A stretch of 64,000 bases of DNA from Massilia sp. CFBP 13721 (GCF_014842025.1 NZ_JACYUY010000014.1:62001-126000), one strand, 5' to 3'. Positions 25,616 through 33,909 are shown, counted from the first letter of the stretch. Program-made: numbers and translations. Notes: generated by a model not told the origin, from the sequence alone.

Positions 25616-27337
25616 TCAGGCCGGAACGCGGATGCGCAGCAGGGTGCGTCCGTCCGCCGTGTCGACGGCCAGCGTGCCGCCCAGGGCGCGCACGCGCCCG
25701 GCGATCGACTTTGGCATGAACGGCGCCGGCGCGACGCCCTCTTCGGACGGATTGGCGATATCGATCGCCAGCTGGCCGTCGTCCTCGGCCAGTTCGACCC
25801 GGGCGCTGCGCGCGCGCGTGTGCTTGCAAATATTGCTGATGCCTTCAGCCACGATCTGGAACACCTCGGCGGCCATACGGTCGTGGATGACGGGCGCCCG
25901 CGCCGCGTCGAGCGTCACGTCGACGTCGTAGAACGAACGGATCTGGCCGAGCTGGCGGCGCAGCGCGATCAGCAGTTCCGGCTCCTGCTGGCGGCCGTTC
26001 TTGAAGCGCTGGGCGAACTCGCGCATGTCGCCGATGACGTCGGTACTCATCGCCAGCAGGCGGTCGAGGTCGGCGGTGAGCGGATTGTCGTCGCCGGCGC
26101 GGCTGCGGATCGCCGCCACGGCGTGGCGCAGGCCGATGTACGGCTGGATGGTGCTGTCGTGCAGGTCGCGCGCGATGGTCTGGCGCTCGCGGAAGGCGGC
26201 GTCGGAGGCCAGGCGGTCGAGCAGGTTGATGGTTTCGATGACCGGGAAGGCCTGCTGCACGATGTGGTTGAGGAAGGTGGCGTCGCTGCGCCGCAGCGCC
26301 GCCGCCGCGGTCACGAAGATGCGCCCCGCTCCCTTGCGCAGCGGCAGCGCGGCGCTGATGAAGGCATCGGTATCGAGCAGGTCGGCGATGCGCGCGCACG
26401 CCTCGGCATCGATCTCGCGCCACCCATTGCTGCCCGCCTCCACGCCCAGGGCGCAGCCGCCGCCCGGCAGGCGCGCGGCGCTGCTGCTGCGGTACAGGGC
26501 CGTGGTGCCCGCGCCCAGCTCGAGCAGGGGCGCCACCTGTATTTCGTCGGCCCAGTTGTGGCTGACGGAACGCCCGCTGCGCGGATGATGTGCGGTATTG
26601 AACATCCAGCGCCCGCCGCTGTCCTGCATCACCAGCACGCAGGTGGTGCCGCCATAAAAGCGCAGGATCTTGCCCATCAGCGAGTCGAGCGTGTGCTGGA
26701 CGCCGAAGCGCGGGTTCGACAGCCGGCTGACGTCGCGCAGCAGCGCCAGGCGGCGGCGCTGGTCGACCAGCAACCCGCCCCAGAACGCGATCATGTAGCC
26801 CAGGGCGAGCAGGAAGGTGGCGCGCAACAGCAGCATGTGCACGGCGGCGAAGCCGTGCGCCACCAGCACCGCGGTGGTGACGACCGCGGCCGCGCCCAGC
26901 GTCAGGCGCGAGCCCGCCTCGAAACCGTGGCGGAACGACGCGGCCAGGATGGCGAAGAAGAACAGGGTAAAGAACGGACTCGGCACGCCACCGCTGACGT
27001 ACACCATCAGCCCATACCAGCCGATGTCGACCCAGTAGACGACCGGGCCATGCCAGAAGCCGGCGCGAAAGCGCGCCACGCACAGCAGGACCAGGCTGTG
27101 CAGCATGTAGGCGGCGAAGATCAGCCACGACCAGGCGCCGGCCATCACGATGCTGGCGTCGATGTACAGCGTCAGGAGCGCCGAGATCGACAGCAGCATG
27201 CGCATGCCGAACACCATCCAGGCTTCGGCGCCGACGGTCACCGGCGCGCCGGGACCGGAGACGGCCGGCGTGCGCGACGAAAGGGGAGAAAAGAAGGAGT
27301 ACGAGAGGGACGACGCCCTGTTGAGCAACCAACGCAT
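25616..27337 (-). CDS. NarX/DegS-class sensor histidine kinase
   Basis: About 573 residues from the ATG at 27337; an in-frame GTG at 27355 gives 579 and neither start has a clear ribosome-binding site. The N-terminal third has five or six hydrophobic helices (MLLSISALLTLYIDASI, WLIFAAYMLHSLVLLCV, FTLFFFAILAASF, LLLRATFLLALGYMIAFWGG). A GAF-like region follows (about 215-370). The HisKA_3 dimerisation motif is ERQTIARDLHDSTIQPYIGL with the phospho-acceptor His near residue 387, and a C-terminal ATPase region ends VRALGGTLAVDTADGRT. It pairs with the response regulator downstream and is divergent from tadE, separated by about 120 bp. Confidence 0.92.
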   Translation of the reverse strand: MRWLLNRASSLSYSFFSPLSSRTPAVSGPGAPVTVGAEAWMVFGMRMLLSISALLTLYIDASIVMAGAWSWLIFAAYMLHSLVLLCVARFRAGFWHGPVVYWVDIGWYGLMVYVSGGVPSPFFTLFFFAILAASFRHGFEAGSRLTLGAAAVVTTAVLVAHGFAAVHMLLLRATFLLALGYMIAFWGGLLVDQRRRLALLRDVSRLSNPRFGVQHTLDSLMGKILRFYGGTTCVLVMQDSGGRWMFNTAHHPRSGRSVSHNWADEIQVAPLLELGAGTTALYRSSSAARLPGGGCALGVEAGSNGWREIDAEACARIADLLDTDAFISAALPLRKGAGRIFVTAAAALRRSDATFLNHIVQQAFPVIETINLLDRLASDAAFRERQTIARDLHDSTIQPYIGLRHAVAAIRSRAGDDNPLTADLDRLLAMSTDVIGDMREFAQRFKNGRQQEPELLIALRRQLGQIRSFYDVDVTLDAARAPVIHDRMAAEVFQIVAEGISNICKHTRARSARVELAEDDGQLAIDIANPSEEGVAPAPFMPKSIAGRVRALGGTLAVDTADGRTLLRIRVPA

Positions 27338-27457
27338 GTTGTTCAAGGCCGACACCGGCGCGAAATCGTGAAAAAGTACATGACAATAAATTGTTGCCCT
27401 GTAGAATCCGTCAGCTTATCGCACTTGACGAAAATCAAGACATATATATTCAATTCA

Positions 27458-27928
27458 ATGATTAATCCAGCAATTCGCCGTCAATCTGGCGCCACAATCG
27501 TGGAAATGGCGATTATCGCGCCAGTCTTCCTGCTGGTCCTGCTGGCCCTGGTCGAACTCAGCCTGATGTTTTTTACCACGCTGACGATGCAGTACGCCGT
27601 ACGCGAAGGTGCGCGCTATGCCATTACGGGCCAGCGCAACCTCGGCCCGGGTACCAGCGACCAGCAGCGCTACAACGCCATCATCGACAACATCAGCAGC
27701 AACGCGCTGGGCCTGTACGAAAAGATGGATCCCGTCATTTCGGTGAACGGCAAGGCGTATCCGCGCAATACGTATAGCAGCGGCATGTTTGGCGAGCCCG
27801 GCAGCATCATCGTGCTGCAGATCGATTGCACCTTGCCGGTAACGACGCCGCTGCTGTCGCAGTTTTTCCAGGACGGCAAATACCGCTTCGCCGTCTCCGC
27901 CGCCATGCGCAACGAATTCTTCCTATGA
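27458..27928 (+). CDS. tadE: TadE-like pseudopilin
   Basis: A 156-residue protein started at the ATG at 27458; an earlier in-frame ATG at 27380 would add 26 residues. After a short leader (MINPAIRRQSG) comes the TadE helix with the pilin-like Glu: GATIVEMAIIAPVFLLVLLALVELSL. The C-terminal part is extracellular/periplasmic. It heads a three-gene plus-strand arm divergent from the two-component system. A TTGACG with an AT-rich stretch (27425-27452) could be its promoter, but no ribosome-binding site is obvious. Confidence 0.85.
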   Translation: MINPAIRRQSGATIVEMAIIAPVFLLVLLALVELSLMFFTTLTMQYAVREGARYAITGQRNLGPGTSDQQRYNAIIDNISSNALGLYEKMDPVISVNGKAYPRNTYSSGMFGEPGSIIVLQIDCTLPVTTPLLSQFFQDGKYRFAVSAAMRNEFFL

Positions 27929-28542
27929 GCCGCGCTCTGCCCCATGCGCGCCAGCGTGGCCTGGCCGCGGTCGAATTCGCCCTGCTGCTGCCGATCCTGC
28001 TCATGCTGCTCTTCGGCATGATCGACGCCGCACGCGCACTGCAGGCGAACATCATCGTGACCAACATCAGCCGCGAAGGCGCCAACCTGGTCGCACGCGG
28101 CAATACGCAGCTCGACACCGGCAGCCAGGACATCATCTACGCGCTGATGGCCAGCGCGCCGCCGCTGAACGTCAATCAGCAAGGCATGGTGTACATCACG
28201 CGCGTCATGGGCGTCGTCAAGAACGGCATTTATAGCAGCGTGGTGCTCGACCAGTACCGCTGGGACGACGGCGAACGCGGACTCGGCTTCGGCGCCAGCG
28301 GCTACAAACCCGCCAGCCGGGTGTACAACTGCAGCACCTGGAGCAGTGCCGGCAAGTGTACCGCTTTCAGCAGCAGCAGCCGTCCCGCCGTGACCATCAT
28401 GAGCGGCAAGCTCGACGATGGCGAAGTGGTCCACGTCGTCGAAACCTTTTATCGCTACGACATGCTGCTGACGAGCGCCGCCACCGGCGCCCTGAGCCTG
28501 CCCACGATCGGGCCCGACCTGTATTCGATGACGGTTTTCTGA
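27925..28542 (+). CDS. second TadE-like minor pseudopilin (TadF position)
   Basis: A 205-residue protein whose ATG overlaps the preceding tadE stop by 4 bp (ATGA). It begins MSRALPHARQRGLAAVEFALLLPILLMLL, again a pilin-like helix with Glu five residues after Gly-Leu. The long C-terminal domain has two Cys (NCSTWSSAGKC), possibly a disulphide. TadE-like pairs are processed by TadV and act as minor subunits of the pilus machine. Translationally coupled to its neighbours on both sides. Confidence 0.85.
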   Translation: MSRALPHARQRGLAAVEFALLLPILLMLLFGMIDAARALQANIIVTNISREGANLVARGNTQLDTGSQDIIYALMASAPPLNVNQQGMVYITRVMGVVKNGIYSSVVLDQYRWDDGERGLGFGASGYKPASRVYNCSTWSSAGKCTAFSSSSRPAVTIMSGKLDDGEVVHVVETFYRYDMLLTSAATGALSLPTIGPDLYSMTVF

Positions 28543-28543
28543 C

Positions 28544-29920
28544 ATGCACCCACAACTCCACCGGCAGCGCGGCGCTGTCGCCATCATGGTCGCGCTGGCA
28601 ATGCTCGTGCTGCTCGCCGTCGTCGGCCTCGTCATCGATGCCGGGCTGGCCTACCTGGTCAAGGCGCGATTGAACGCGGCGGTCGACTCGGCCGCGCTGG
28701 CCGCCGCACGCGCCGTGCCGGCCGGGAACAACCAGACCGAGCAGCGGGCCAGCGCCCAGACGGCGGCCGGCGATTTCTTTGCCGCGAACATCCCGACGAC
28801 CTATCTGCTGTCCAGGCCGAAGCTGCTGAGCACGAATATCGAGTTCAATGGCGGCACCGTCACCATCGACGTGCGCGCGGAAGCGCCGATGCCGGTGTCG
28901 ATCATGCAGGTGCTGGGCTTTACGGCGCTTAATCCGGTGGCGTATGCGCAGACGATCCGGCGCGATCTCGACATGGCCTTTGTGGTCGATACCTCAGGTT
29001 CGCTGAACGGCAACCGGACGGCGGTCAAGGCCTCGGCAAAGACCTTCCTCAACAAATTCAACGTAACCCAGGACCGGGTGGCGCTGATGCACTTCGCCTA
29101 TGGCACCGAAGTCGACAATCCCATCTATATCTCCGACCGAGGCTTCAACCGTACTTCGATGCTGAGCAAGATCGACACTTACCAGTTCGTCGGCGGGACC
29201 GGTTCGGTGGAAGGCATGTGGAATGCGCGTAACCAGCTCAACCGGATACCGCTGCTGAACCGCTCGGCGATGCGCGTGATCGTGTTCTTTTCCGACGGCG
29301 CGCCGACCGGCATCTCGTCGTACTTCAACATGACCACCGATTGCCGGGAACCCGGCGTGATCAATTCCAGTGATGGCGACCTCAGCGGCCTGTACGAACT
29401 CGACGACACCGACGGCGTACGCGTCAGTACGAAATGCACGCTCACACGCAACAACAGCGGCGTGCTCACCAACCTCACGAAATTGCCGGACTGGTATAAC
29501 GCGCACAATACCTATGAAACCCGCGACGATGTGAGCAAGCGCGAATTCCCGATTGTGACGACGTCGAGCACCCCAGGTTTCTACCGTTCGGTGACATCTG
29601 ACTTGAGTACCAAGGCAATTGCTTATCGCAATATCGACCGCACCGCACGCAACCTGGCAGAAGCAGTCGCAGCCAAGGCACGCGACGAAGGAATCTTTGT
29701 CTTTACCCTCGGCATGGGCGCCGCGTTGAAATCGGGCAGCGGCTATGACAACGAACGCGGCGAAGACGTCCTGAAGTGCATGGCCAACGTGGCGGACGGC
29801 CCCTCCCGTTGCTATAACCCGAACAAGCCGGTCGGCATGTATTGCTACGCCGCAACGGAAGCGGACCTGACGCCCTGCTTCTCGCGCCTGGCCTCGGCCA
29901 TCCTGCGCATCTCGAAATAA
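28544..29920 (+). CDS. tadG: TadG-like protein with von Willebrand factor A domain
   Basis: A 458-residue protein starting 1 bp after the previous stop codon. Residues about 8-40 form the Tad helix (RQRGAVAIMVALAMLVLLAV) and a conserved VDSAALAAARA segment follows. From residue 145 there is a vWA domain with a MIDAS motif DTSGSLNGNRT and a later DGAPTG. The C-terminus closes CYAATEADLTPCFSRLASAIL. TadG proteins anchor or terminate the Flp pilus and the vWA domain suggests metal-dependent adhesion. It converges with the AraC-type gene at 29926. Confidence 0.9.
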   Translation: MHPQLHRQRGAVAIMVALAMLVLLAVVGLVIDAGLAYLVKARLNAAVDSAALAAARAVPAGNNQTEQRASAQTAAGDFFAANIPTTYLLSRPKLLSTNIEFNGGTVTIDVRAEAPMPVSIMQVLGFTALNPVAYAQTIRRDLDMAFVVDTSGSLNGNRTAVKASAKTFLNKFNVTQDRVALMHFAYGTEVDNPIYISDRGFNRTSMLSKIDTYQFVGGTGSVEGMWNARNQLNRIPLLNRSAMRVIVFFSDGAPTGISSYFNMTTDCREPGVINSSDGDLSGLYELDDTDGVRVSTKCTLTRNNSGVLTNLTKLPDWYNAHNTYETRDDVSKREFPIVTTSSTPGFYRSVTSDLSTKAIAYRNIDRTARNLAEAVAAKARDEGIFVFTLGMGAALKSGSGYDNERGEDVLKCMANVADGPSRCYNPNKPVGMYCYAATEADLTPCFSRLASAILRISK

Positions 29921-29925
29921 GCGTT

Positions 29926-30867
29926 TTATTCGGCCAGGCGGCGCTGGCGTTCTTCGCGTGGGGTGTTGCCGAACAGCGCCCCGAACGCCGTCGAAAAGTG
30001 CGAGCCCGACGAAAAGCCGCACATCAGTCCCACCTGCACGATCGAATTATTGGTATCGATCAGCAACTGGCGCGCCCGTTGCAGGCGCAGTTCCAGGTAA
30101 TAACGCGACGGCAAACTGCCGAGGTATTGTTTGAATAATCGCTCCAGCTGGCGCCGCGACACGCCGGCCAGCTGGGCGATCTCGTCGGTCGAGAGCGGCT
30201 CCTCGATATTCGCTTCCATCAAGGTTACCGCTTCGGTCAGCTTCGGCTGCAGGGTGCCGAAACGCGCCTGCAGCGCCACCCGCTGACGCTCTTCCCTGCC
30301 GCGCACGCGGTCGACGCACAGCAACTCTTTCACCGGCGCCTGCACGCTCGAGCCAAAGATAAGGTCGATCAGGGTCAGGGCGAAATCGACCGACGCCGCG
30401 CCGCCGCAGCAGGTCAGGCGGTTGCCGTCGATTTCATACAGGTGAGGTGTGAACACGGCCTGGTCGGCGCGACTGTCGGCGTCGGCATACAGCGACCACG
30501 GCAGCGCGGTGCGCACGCCATTCAGGGCGCCGGCTTCGGCCAGCCACAGCACGCCGGCGCCGACGCCGCCCCAGAACGGCGCGGCGCGGCAGCGTTCGAC
30601 CAGGGCGCGGAAGTTGGCCGGTTTCAGGCCGGCCTGCGCTTCGTCGGCGGCCAGCAGGACCAGGTGCCAGTGGCGCTGGGCGTCGCTGGTGAATTTGTCC
30701 GGACTGCGCACGTCCACATGCAGGCGCTCGGGGCCGAGGATTTTCGCGGCCTGGCGCAGCGGCTGTACCAGGCCCGACCAGGTGAGTGTGTCGGGTTCGC
30801 CCGCGTTGACGAGCAGGATGCGCAGCGGCCGTTCCTGCGCCAGGAGGAGCAAATCAGGTGGCGGCAT
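29926..30867 (-). CDS. GlxA/ArgR-type AraC-family transcriptional regulator
   Basis: A 313-residue regulator with an N-terminal DJ-1/PfpI-like (GATase-1-like) domain (about 15-190) and a C-terminal AraC helix-turn-helix pair: LMEANIEEPLSTDEIAQLAG, SRRQLERLFKQYLG, then PSRYYLELRLQRARQLL and VGLMCGFSSGSHFSTAF. The HTH region closely resembles the subgroup that includes Pseudomonas ArgR, CdhR and GbdR, activators of amino-acid and betaine catabolism. It lies 21 bp after an EamA exporter gene and is probably cotranscribed with it. Whether it controls the AST operon about 15 kb away is an inference to test. Confidence 0.88.
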   Translation of the reverse strand: MPPPDLLLLAQERPLRILLVNAGEPDTLTWSGLVQPLRQAAKILGPERLHVDVRSPDKFTSDAQRHWHLVLLAADEAQAGLKPANFRALVERCRAAPFWGGVGAGVLWLAEAGALNGVRTALPWSLYADADSRADQAVFTPHLYEIDGNRLTCCGGAASVDFALTLIDLIFGSSVQAPVKELLCVDRVRGREERQRVALQARFGTLQPKLTEAVTLMEANIEEPLSTDEIAQLAGVSRRQLERLFKQYLGSLPSRYYLELRLQRARQLLIDTNNSIVQVGLMCGFSSGSHFSTAFGALFGNTPREERQRRLAE

Positions 30868-30888
30868 CGTGGTGGGGTGTGAACGTCA

Positions 30889-31791
30889 TCACTCGGGGGC
30901 AAGCGCGGCGGCGGGCCGCCGTTCGGAATTCCATTGGCTGACTATCATACCGGAGATCAACAGCAAACCGCCCAGCCAGCCACGCCCGGTCATGGCTTCG
31001 CCCAGCCACAGGTAGCCGAAGAAGGCGGCCGCGGCCGGCTCGAAGGCGTAGACCACGGCCGCTTCGTTGGCCGTGGTACGCGACTGGCCCCAGGTTTGCA
31101 GCGAGATGATGGCGGCGGTGGCGACCACGCCCAGGTAAGCGAGGTTCCAGCCGTGCTGGCCGATGGCGATCATGCGTTCGCCCAGCCAGGCGCTACGCGC
31201 GGCGGCCTCGCCGGGCAGCTCGCGCGCCAGCAGCCAGACCAGCGCACACACGGCGACGATGCCGATCTGGGCGGCGGTGACGCTGAGCAGGCGCGTGGCG
31301 CGCCGGGTACGCACTTCCATCACCTTGATGTAGACGCCGAAGCACAGCGCGCTCATCAGGGCGAGCGAGTCGCCGGTGCCCCAGGCGCCGCCATCCCAGC
31401 ACAGGGCCGCCAGTCCGGCGATCGACATGATCAATGCCAGCACGATGCGCCGTTCGGGCAGGCGCCCGGCCAGCACGCCGAGCAGCGGCACCACCAGCAC
31501 GTTCAGGCCGCAAATAAAGGCGTTGCGATTGGAACTGGTCAGCGCCAGGCCCTCGACCTGGAACACGAAGCAGAAGAACAGCAAAAAGCCGAGGATGGCG
31601 CCCGAGCGCAGGTCCTGCCCCTTGGCGCGCCACAGGAAGGGAGACAACATGGCTGCCGCCAGCGCGAAGCGCACCAGGATGATCCAGACCGCGGAAAAGT
31701 GGCCAGTTAAATCCTTCATGGCGGGGAAGGTCGTGCCCCAGACCAGGGTGACGAGCAACAGGGCGAGGATGCCGTGGAAGTGACGGGGCAT
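30889..31791 (-). CDS. EamA/DMT-family transporter
   Basis: A 300-residue inner-membrane protein with ten hydrophobic helices in two EamA repeats: the first starts ALLLVTLVWGTTFPAMK and the second near GDSLALMSALCFGVYI. The C-terminus has ANEAAVVYAFEPAAAAFFGYLWLGE, the typical second-repeat signature. The family exports amino acids and other metabolites; substrate unknown. The ATG at 31791 was chosen because the transmembrane region starts right after it; the ribosome-binding site is weak. It is divergent from the marR-type gene. Confidence 0.9.
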   Translation of the reverse strand: MPRHFHGILALLLVTLVWGTTFPAMKDLTGHFSAVWIILVRFALAAAMLSPFLWRAKGQDLRSGAILGFLLFFCFVFQVEGLALTSSNRNAFICGLNVLVVPLLGVLAGRLPERRIVLALIMSIAGLAALCWDGGAWGTGDSLALMSALCFGVYIKVMEVRTRRATRLLSVTAAQIGIVAVCALVWLLARELPGEAAARSAWLGERMIAIGQHGWNLAYLGVVATAAIISLQTWGQSRTTANEAAVVYAFEPAAAAFFGYLWLGEAMTGRGWLGGLLLISGMIVSQWNSERRPAAALAPE

Positions 31792-31825
31792 GGAAGACAA
31801 TGCGGTGATGACGGATCGGCAAAAA

Positions 31826-31840
31826 CGCGTATGGTACGCG
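31826..31840. promoter_or_regulatory. candidate operator in the eamA-marR divergent region
   Basis: A perfect inverted repeat CGCGTA-TGG-TACGCG lies in the 112-bp gap between the two divergent genes, 35 bp before eamA and 64 bp before marR. MarR proteins commonly bind such palindromes next to their own gene. A TATAAT at 31890-31895 on the plus strand is a candidate -10 box for marR. Confidence 0.4.
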
Positions 31841-31903
31841 CCTCGACCGTAAAAGGCGAATGGTGAACCTTGCCAGCTGCGGGGACGGCTATAATTCCGA
31901 GTC

Positions 31904-32374
31904 ATGGGGGAACGATATTTAAAGAGCGTCCGCTTGCTGGCCGAATGCCTGCAAGGCTTCGAGCGGTATTCGGGCGAGTCGGTGCGGCAGTACGGTTTGA
32001 CGCACGCGCAATTCGACATCATCGCCACGCTTGGCAATACGGATGGCATGAGCTACAAGGAACTTGGCGAGCGTACCCTCATTACCAAGGGGACGCTGAC
32101 CGGCGTCATCGAGCGCCTCGAGCAAAAGGGGATCGTGCTGCGCGAGCGCAGCAGCGACGACAAGCGCTCGTTCCACGTACGCCTGAGCGACGCCGGCGAT
32201 GCGGTGTTCCGCGACGTGTTCCCCAAGGTGATTGCCCATGGCAAGCAGTTGTTTGCGCAGTACAGCGACACCGAATTCGACGAGTTGAATGGCGTTTTGA
32301 CCCGGTTGCGCGAGCGCATCGGCCAGGCTGGACGCCCTCTCCCGTTATTACCCCAACAAAAGGAAAAATCTTGA
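31904..32374 (+). CDS. MarR-family transcriptional regulator
   Basis: A 156-residue winged-helix regulator. The DNA-binding core reads YGLTHAQFDIIATLGNTDGMSYKELGERTLITKGTLTGVIERLEQKG in family order, and the wing follows with RSSDDKRSFHVRLSDAG. No Cys-based redox sensor motif is seen. The start ATG lies only 8 bp after a TATAAT box and lacks an upstream ribosome-binding site, so translation may be almost leaderless, or the real start may be slightly downstream. Its stop overlaps the start of the next gene. Confidence 0.92.
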   Translation: MGERYLKSVRLLAECLQGFERYSGESVRQYGLTHAQFDIIATLGNTDGMSYKELGERTLITKGTLTGVIERLEQKGIVLRERSSDDKRSFHVRLSDAGDAVFRDVFPKVIAHGKQLFAQYSDTEFDELNGVLTRLRERIGQAGRPLPLLPQQKEKS

Positions 32375-32655
32375 AAACGACCCTGATCGACGGCATGACG
32401 CCGGCCCATTTCGACAAACACATCATCGGCAACATCCTGCTCGACGTAGCGCCGGAAGACGAAGTGCGCCAGCACAAGATGCTGATCGGCGTGCGCAACG
32501 AGGCCGGCGACATCTACCGCCTCATCGGCGCGGCCAAGATCAACAGTTTCATGAACGCCGTCGAAGAACTGGCCGACCTCGGCCTAGTCGACGAGCTGGA
32601 AGATACCGAAGAGCCGAAGGATGGCTGCGACGCCATTTTCAGCGAGCCGGACTGA
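32371..32655 (+). CDS. conserved-looking hypothetical protein, TTG start
   Basis: A 94-residue acidic protein best started at TTG 32371: AGGA lies 7 bases upstream and TTGA overlaps the marR stop, a coupled arrangement. The sequence starts MKTTLIDGMTPAHFDKH, has a middle block QHKMLIGVRNEAGDIYRLIGAAKINSFMNAV and a very acidic tail (VDELEDTEEPKDG). No domain is recognised. Its tight coupling to marR suggests a shared function. Codon usage is like that of neighbours, so it looks genuine. Confidence 0.75.
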   Translation: MKTTLIDGMTPAHFDKHIIGNILLDVAPEDEVRQHKMLIGVRNEAGDIYRLIGAAKINSFMNAVEELADLGLVDELEDTEEPKDGCDAIFSEPD

Positions 32656-32735
32656 CCATTTTTGCAGCGTTGTAAAAGTGCCCCAGAGCAAAGTTTGCCT
32701 GGGGTACGTCTAACCATCCAGAGTATAATTTTTCG

Positions 32736-33569
32736 ATGGACAGACTCGACGCCTTTAAGAGTATCGCGGCCCAGGCCATCCGCGGCGAACTCAGCTTTCC
32801 GACGAATGTCGACGCCACGCTCAGGCTGCAACAAGCCCTGAACGATCCCGACTGCCACGCCGACGCGGCCGCCCGCCTGGTGCAGGCCGAGCCGCTGCTG
32901 GCGGCGCGCACCGTCGCCATCGCCAATTCCGTTACCTATAACCGCTCCGGCAACGACGTCACCAACGTCCGTGCGGCGGTGCAGCGCGTGGGTTTTAGAA
33001 CGCTGGGCGCGCTGGCCGCCTCCGTTATCGTGCGCCAGCTGAGCAGCGAAATCTCCGACCCCGACTTGCGCAAGCGCGCCGACGCCCTGTGGCGCCACTC
33101 GGCCCACGTGGCGGCGCTGGCGCAGGTGATCGCGCGCCGGGTCTCGTTCGTCGATCCGGAAACGGCCATGTTCGCCGGCATCGTGCACGAGGTCGGCGGC
33201 TTTTACATGCTGTCGCAGGCGCATCTGTATCCGGGCCTGCTCGATGGCGATGCCGACGAGTGGCTGGAACATGGCGAAGTGGCAGTCGGCCGCGGCGTGC
33301 TGCTGCGCCTGGGCGTGCCGGCGCCGGTGATGGGAGCGATCGAAGCCATGTGGAACGGCATGCGCGCCCTGCCGCCGGAAACCCTGGGGGACACCTTGCT
33401 GCTGGCGAACGACCTGTCGCCGCTGGCCTCTCCCCTGCTCGAGCGGCCGGGAGCGACCACGGCCGCCGCTGCGGCATCGATCGATTTCGCGGTGGGCGAC
33501 GGCACGCTGGCGCGCATCATGGAAGAGTCGGCGCACGAAGTGCAGAGTTTGACGTCGGCGTTGTTGTAA
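32736..33569 (+). CDS. HDOD-domain signalling protein
   Basis: A 277-residue protein with a HDOD domain spanning roughly residues 15-215: LSFPTNVDATLRLQQALNDPDCHADAAARLVQAEPLLAARTVAIAN is split here only by my reading, then VRAAVQRVGFRTLGALA, LWRHSAHVAALAQVIARR and MFAGIVHEVGGFYML. HDOD proteins lack HD phosphodiesterase activity and act in signalling, often with c-di-GMP pathways. A TATAAT at 32724-32729 ends 6 bp before the ATG and no ribosome-binding site is visible, so the mRNA may be leaderless. Confidence 0.9.
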   Translation: MDRLDAFKSIAAQAIRGELSFPTNVDATLRLQQALNDPDCHADAAARLVQAEPLLAARTVAIANSVTYNRSGNDVTNVRAAVQRVGFRTLGALAASVIVRQLSSEISDPDLRKRADALWRHSAHVAALAQVIARRVSFVDPETAMFAGIVHEVGGFYMLSQAHLYPGLLDGDADEWLEHGEVAVGRGVLLRLGVPAPVMGAIEAMWNGMRALPPETLGDTLLLANDLSPLASPLLERPGATTAAAAASIDFAVGDGTLARIMEESAHEVQSLTSALL

Positions 33570-33602
33570 TTCCTGAACGAATCCTGGACATTTGCAGCAA
33601 GA

Positions 33603-33752
33603 CGTAGGGTGGGCGGGTTTCCCGCCCACGCGTTCAAACCGAGCATGCTTGGCTCGTGCGCCGCTTTGGCCTCCCGATAACTTTCTTGTAATAACTGTGC
33701 GGCAGCGCTGACGTGCGTTGAACGCGTGGGCGGGAGACCCGCCCACCCTACG
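33603..33752. repeat. inverted REP pair downstream of the HDOD gene
   Basis: Two units in opposite orientation, 33603-33635 (CGTAGGGTGGGC ... GCCCACGCGTTC) and 33721-33752 (AACGCGTGGGC ... GCCCACCCTACG), each a self-hairpin with a 4-6 nt core, separated by about 85 bp. This is the REPIN-like arrangement seen elsewhere in the window. The gap 33570-34207 also holds the two small RNAs and a terminator described separately. Confidence 0.85.
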
Positions 33753-33796
33753 TCGCCCCAGCAAACATTTCCAGATTATCCACGTCTCGACCCCGC

Positions 33797-33860
33797 AAAA
33801 AAAATGCCCGCTCGGGGGCGAGCGGGCAAAGTCCAAAACTAGGGATGTCCTGAAAGAGAC
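33797..33860 (-). ncRNA. predicted small RNA, copy 1
   Basis: About 64 nt on the minus strand. The 5' part (GUCUCUUUCAGGACAUCCCU, continuing AGUUUUGGACUU) is identical to copy 2 over 36 bases counting the ACCTG before the predicted start. It is followed by a 10-bp hairpin TGCCCGCTCG / CGAGCGGGCA (33805-33828, GGGG core) and eight T residues. The -10 box TAATAT lies 7 bases upstream. No ORF of note exists. Unpaired UCUCUUU and ACAUCCCU could pair with ribosome-binding sites or AGGGAUG-type start regions; this is inference. Confidence 0.72.
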
Positions 33861-33866
33861 AGGTCC

Positions 33867-33909
33867 ATATTAGTTCCCGGTTCCCGCAAACTCTGTGCGC
33901 CAGTTCACA
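33867..33909 (-). promoter_or_regulatory. promoter of small RNA copy 1 with CRP-like site
   Basis: Minus strand: TAATAT at 33872-33867 as -10, no -35 match, and TGTGA-ACTGGC-GCACA at 33909-33894, one mismatch from the CRP consensus TGTGA-N6-TCACA. Its centre lies 41.5 bp before the predicted start, the class II CRP position. A second palindrome TCACATTTGTGA (33906-33917) overlaps its upstream half. Confidence 0.6.

Noticed and set aside
32676..32704. Dyad CCCCAG...CTGGGG after the small acidic gene as a terminator
   Set aside because: The stem is only 6 bp with a 12-nt loop and has no following T run on either strand.
33603..33752. A third small-RNA unit downstream of the HDOD gene
   Set aside because: The hairpins there are REP units without a T run, and the shared sRNA 5' segment is absent.
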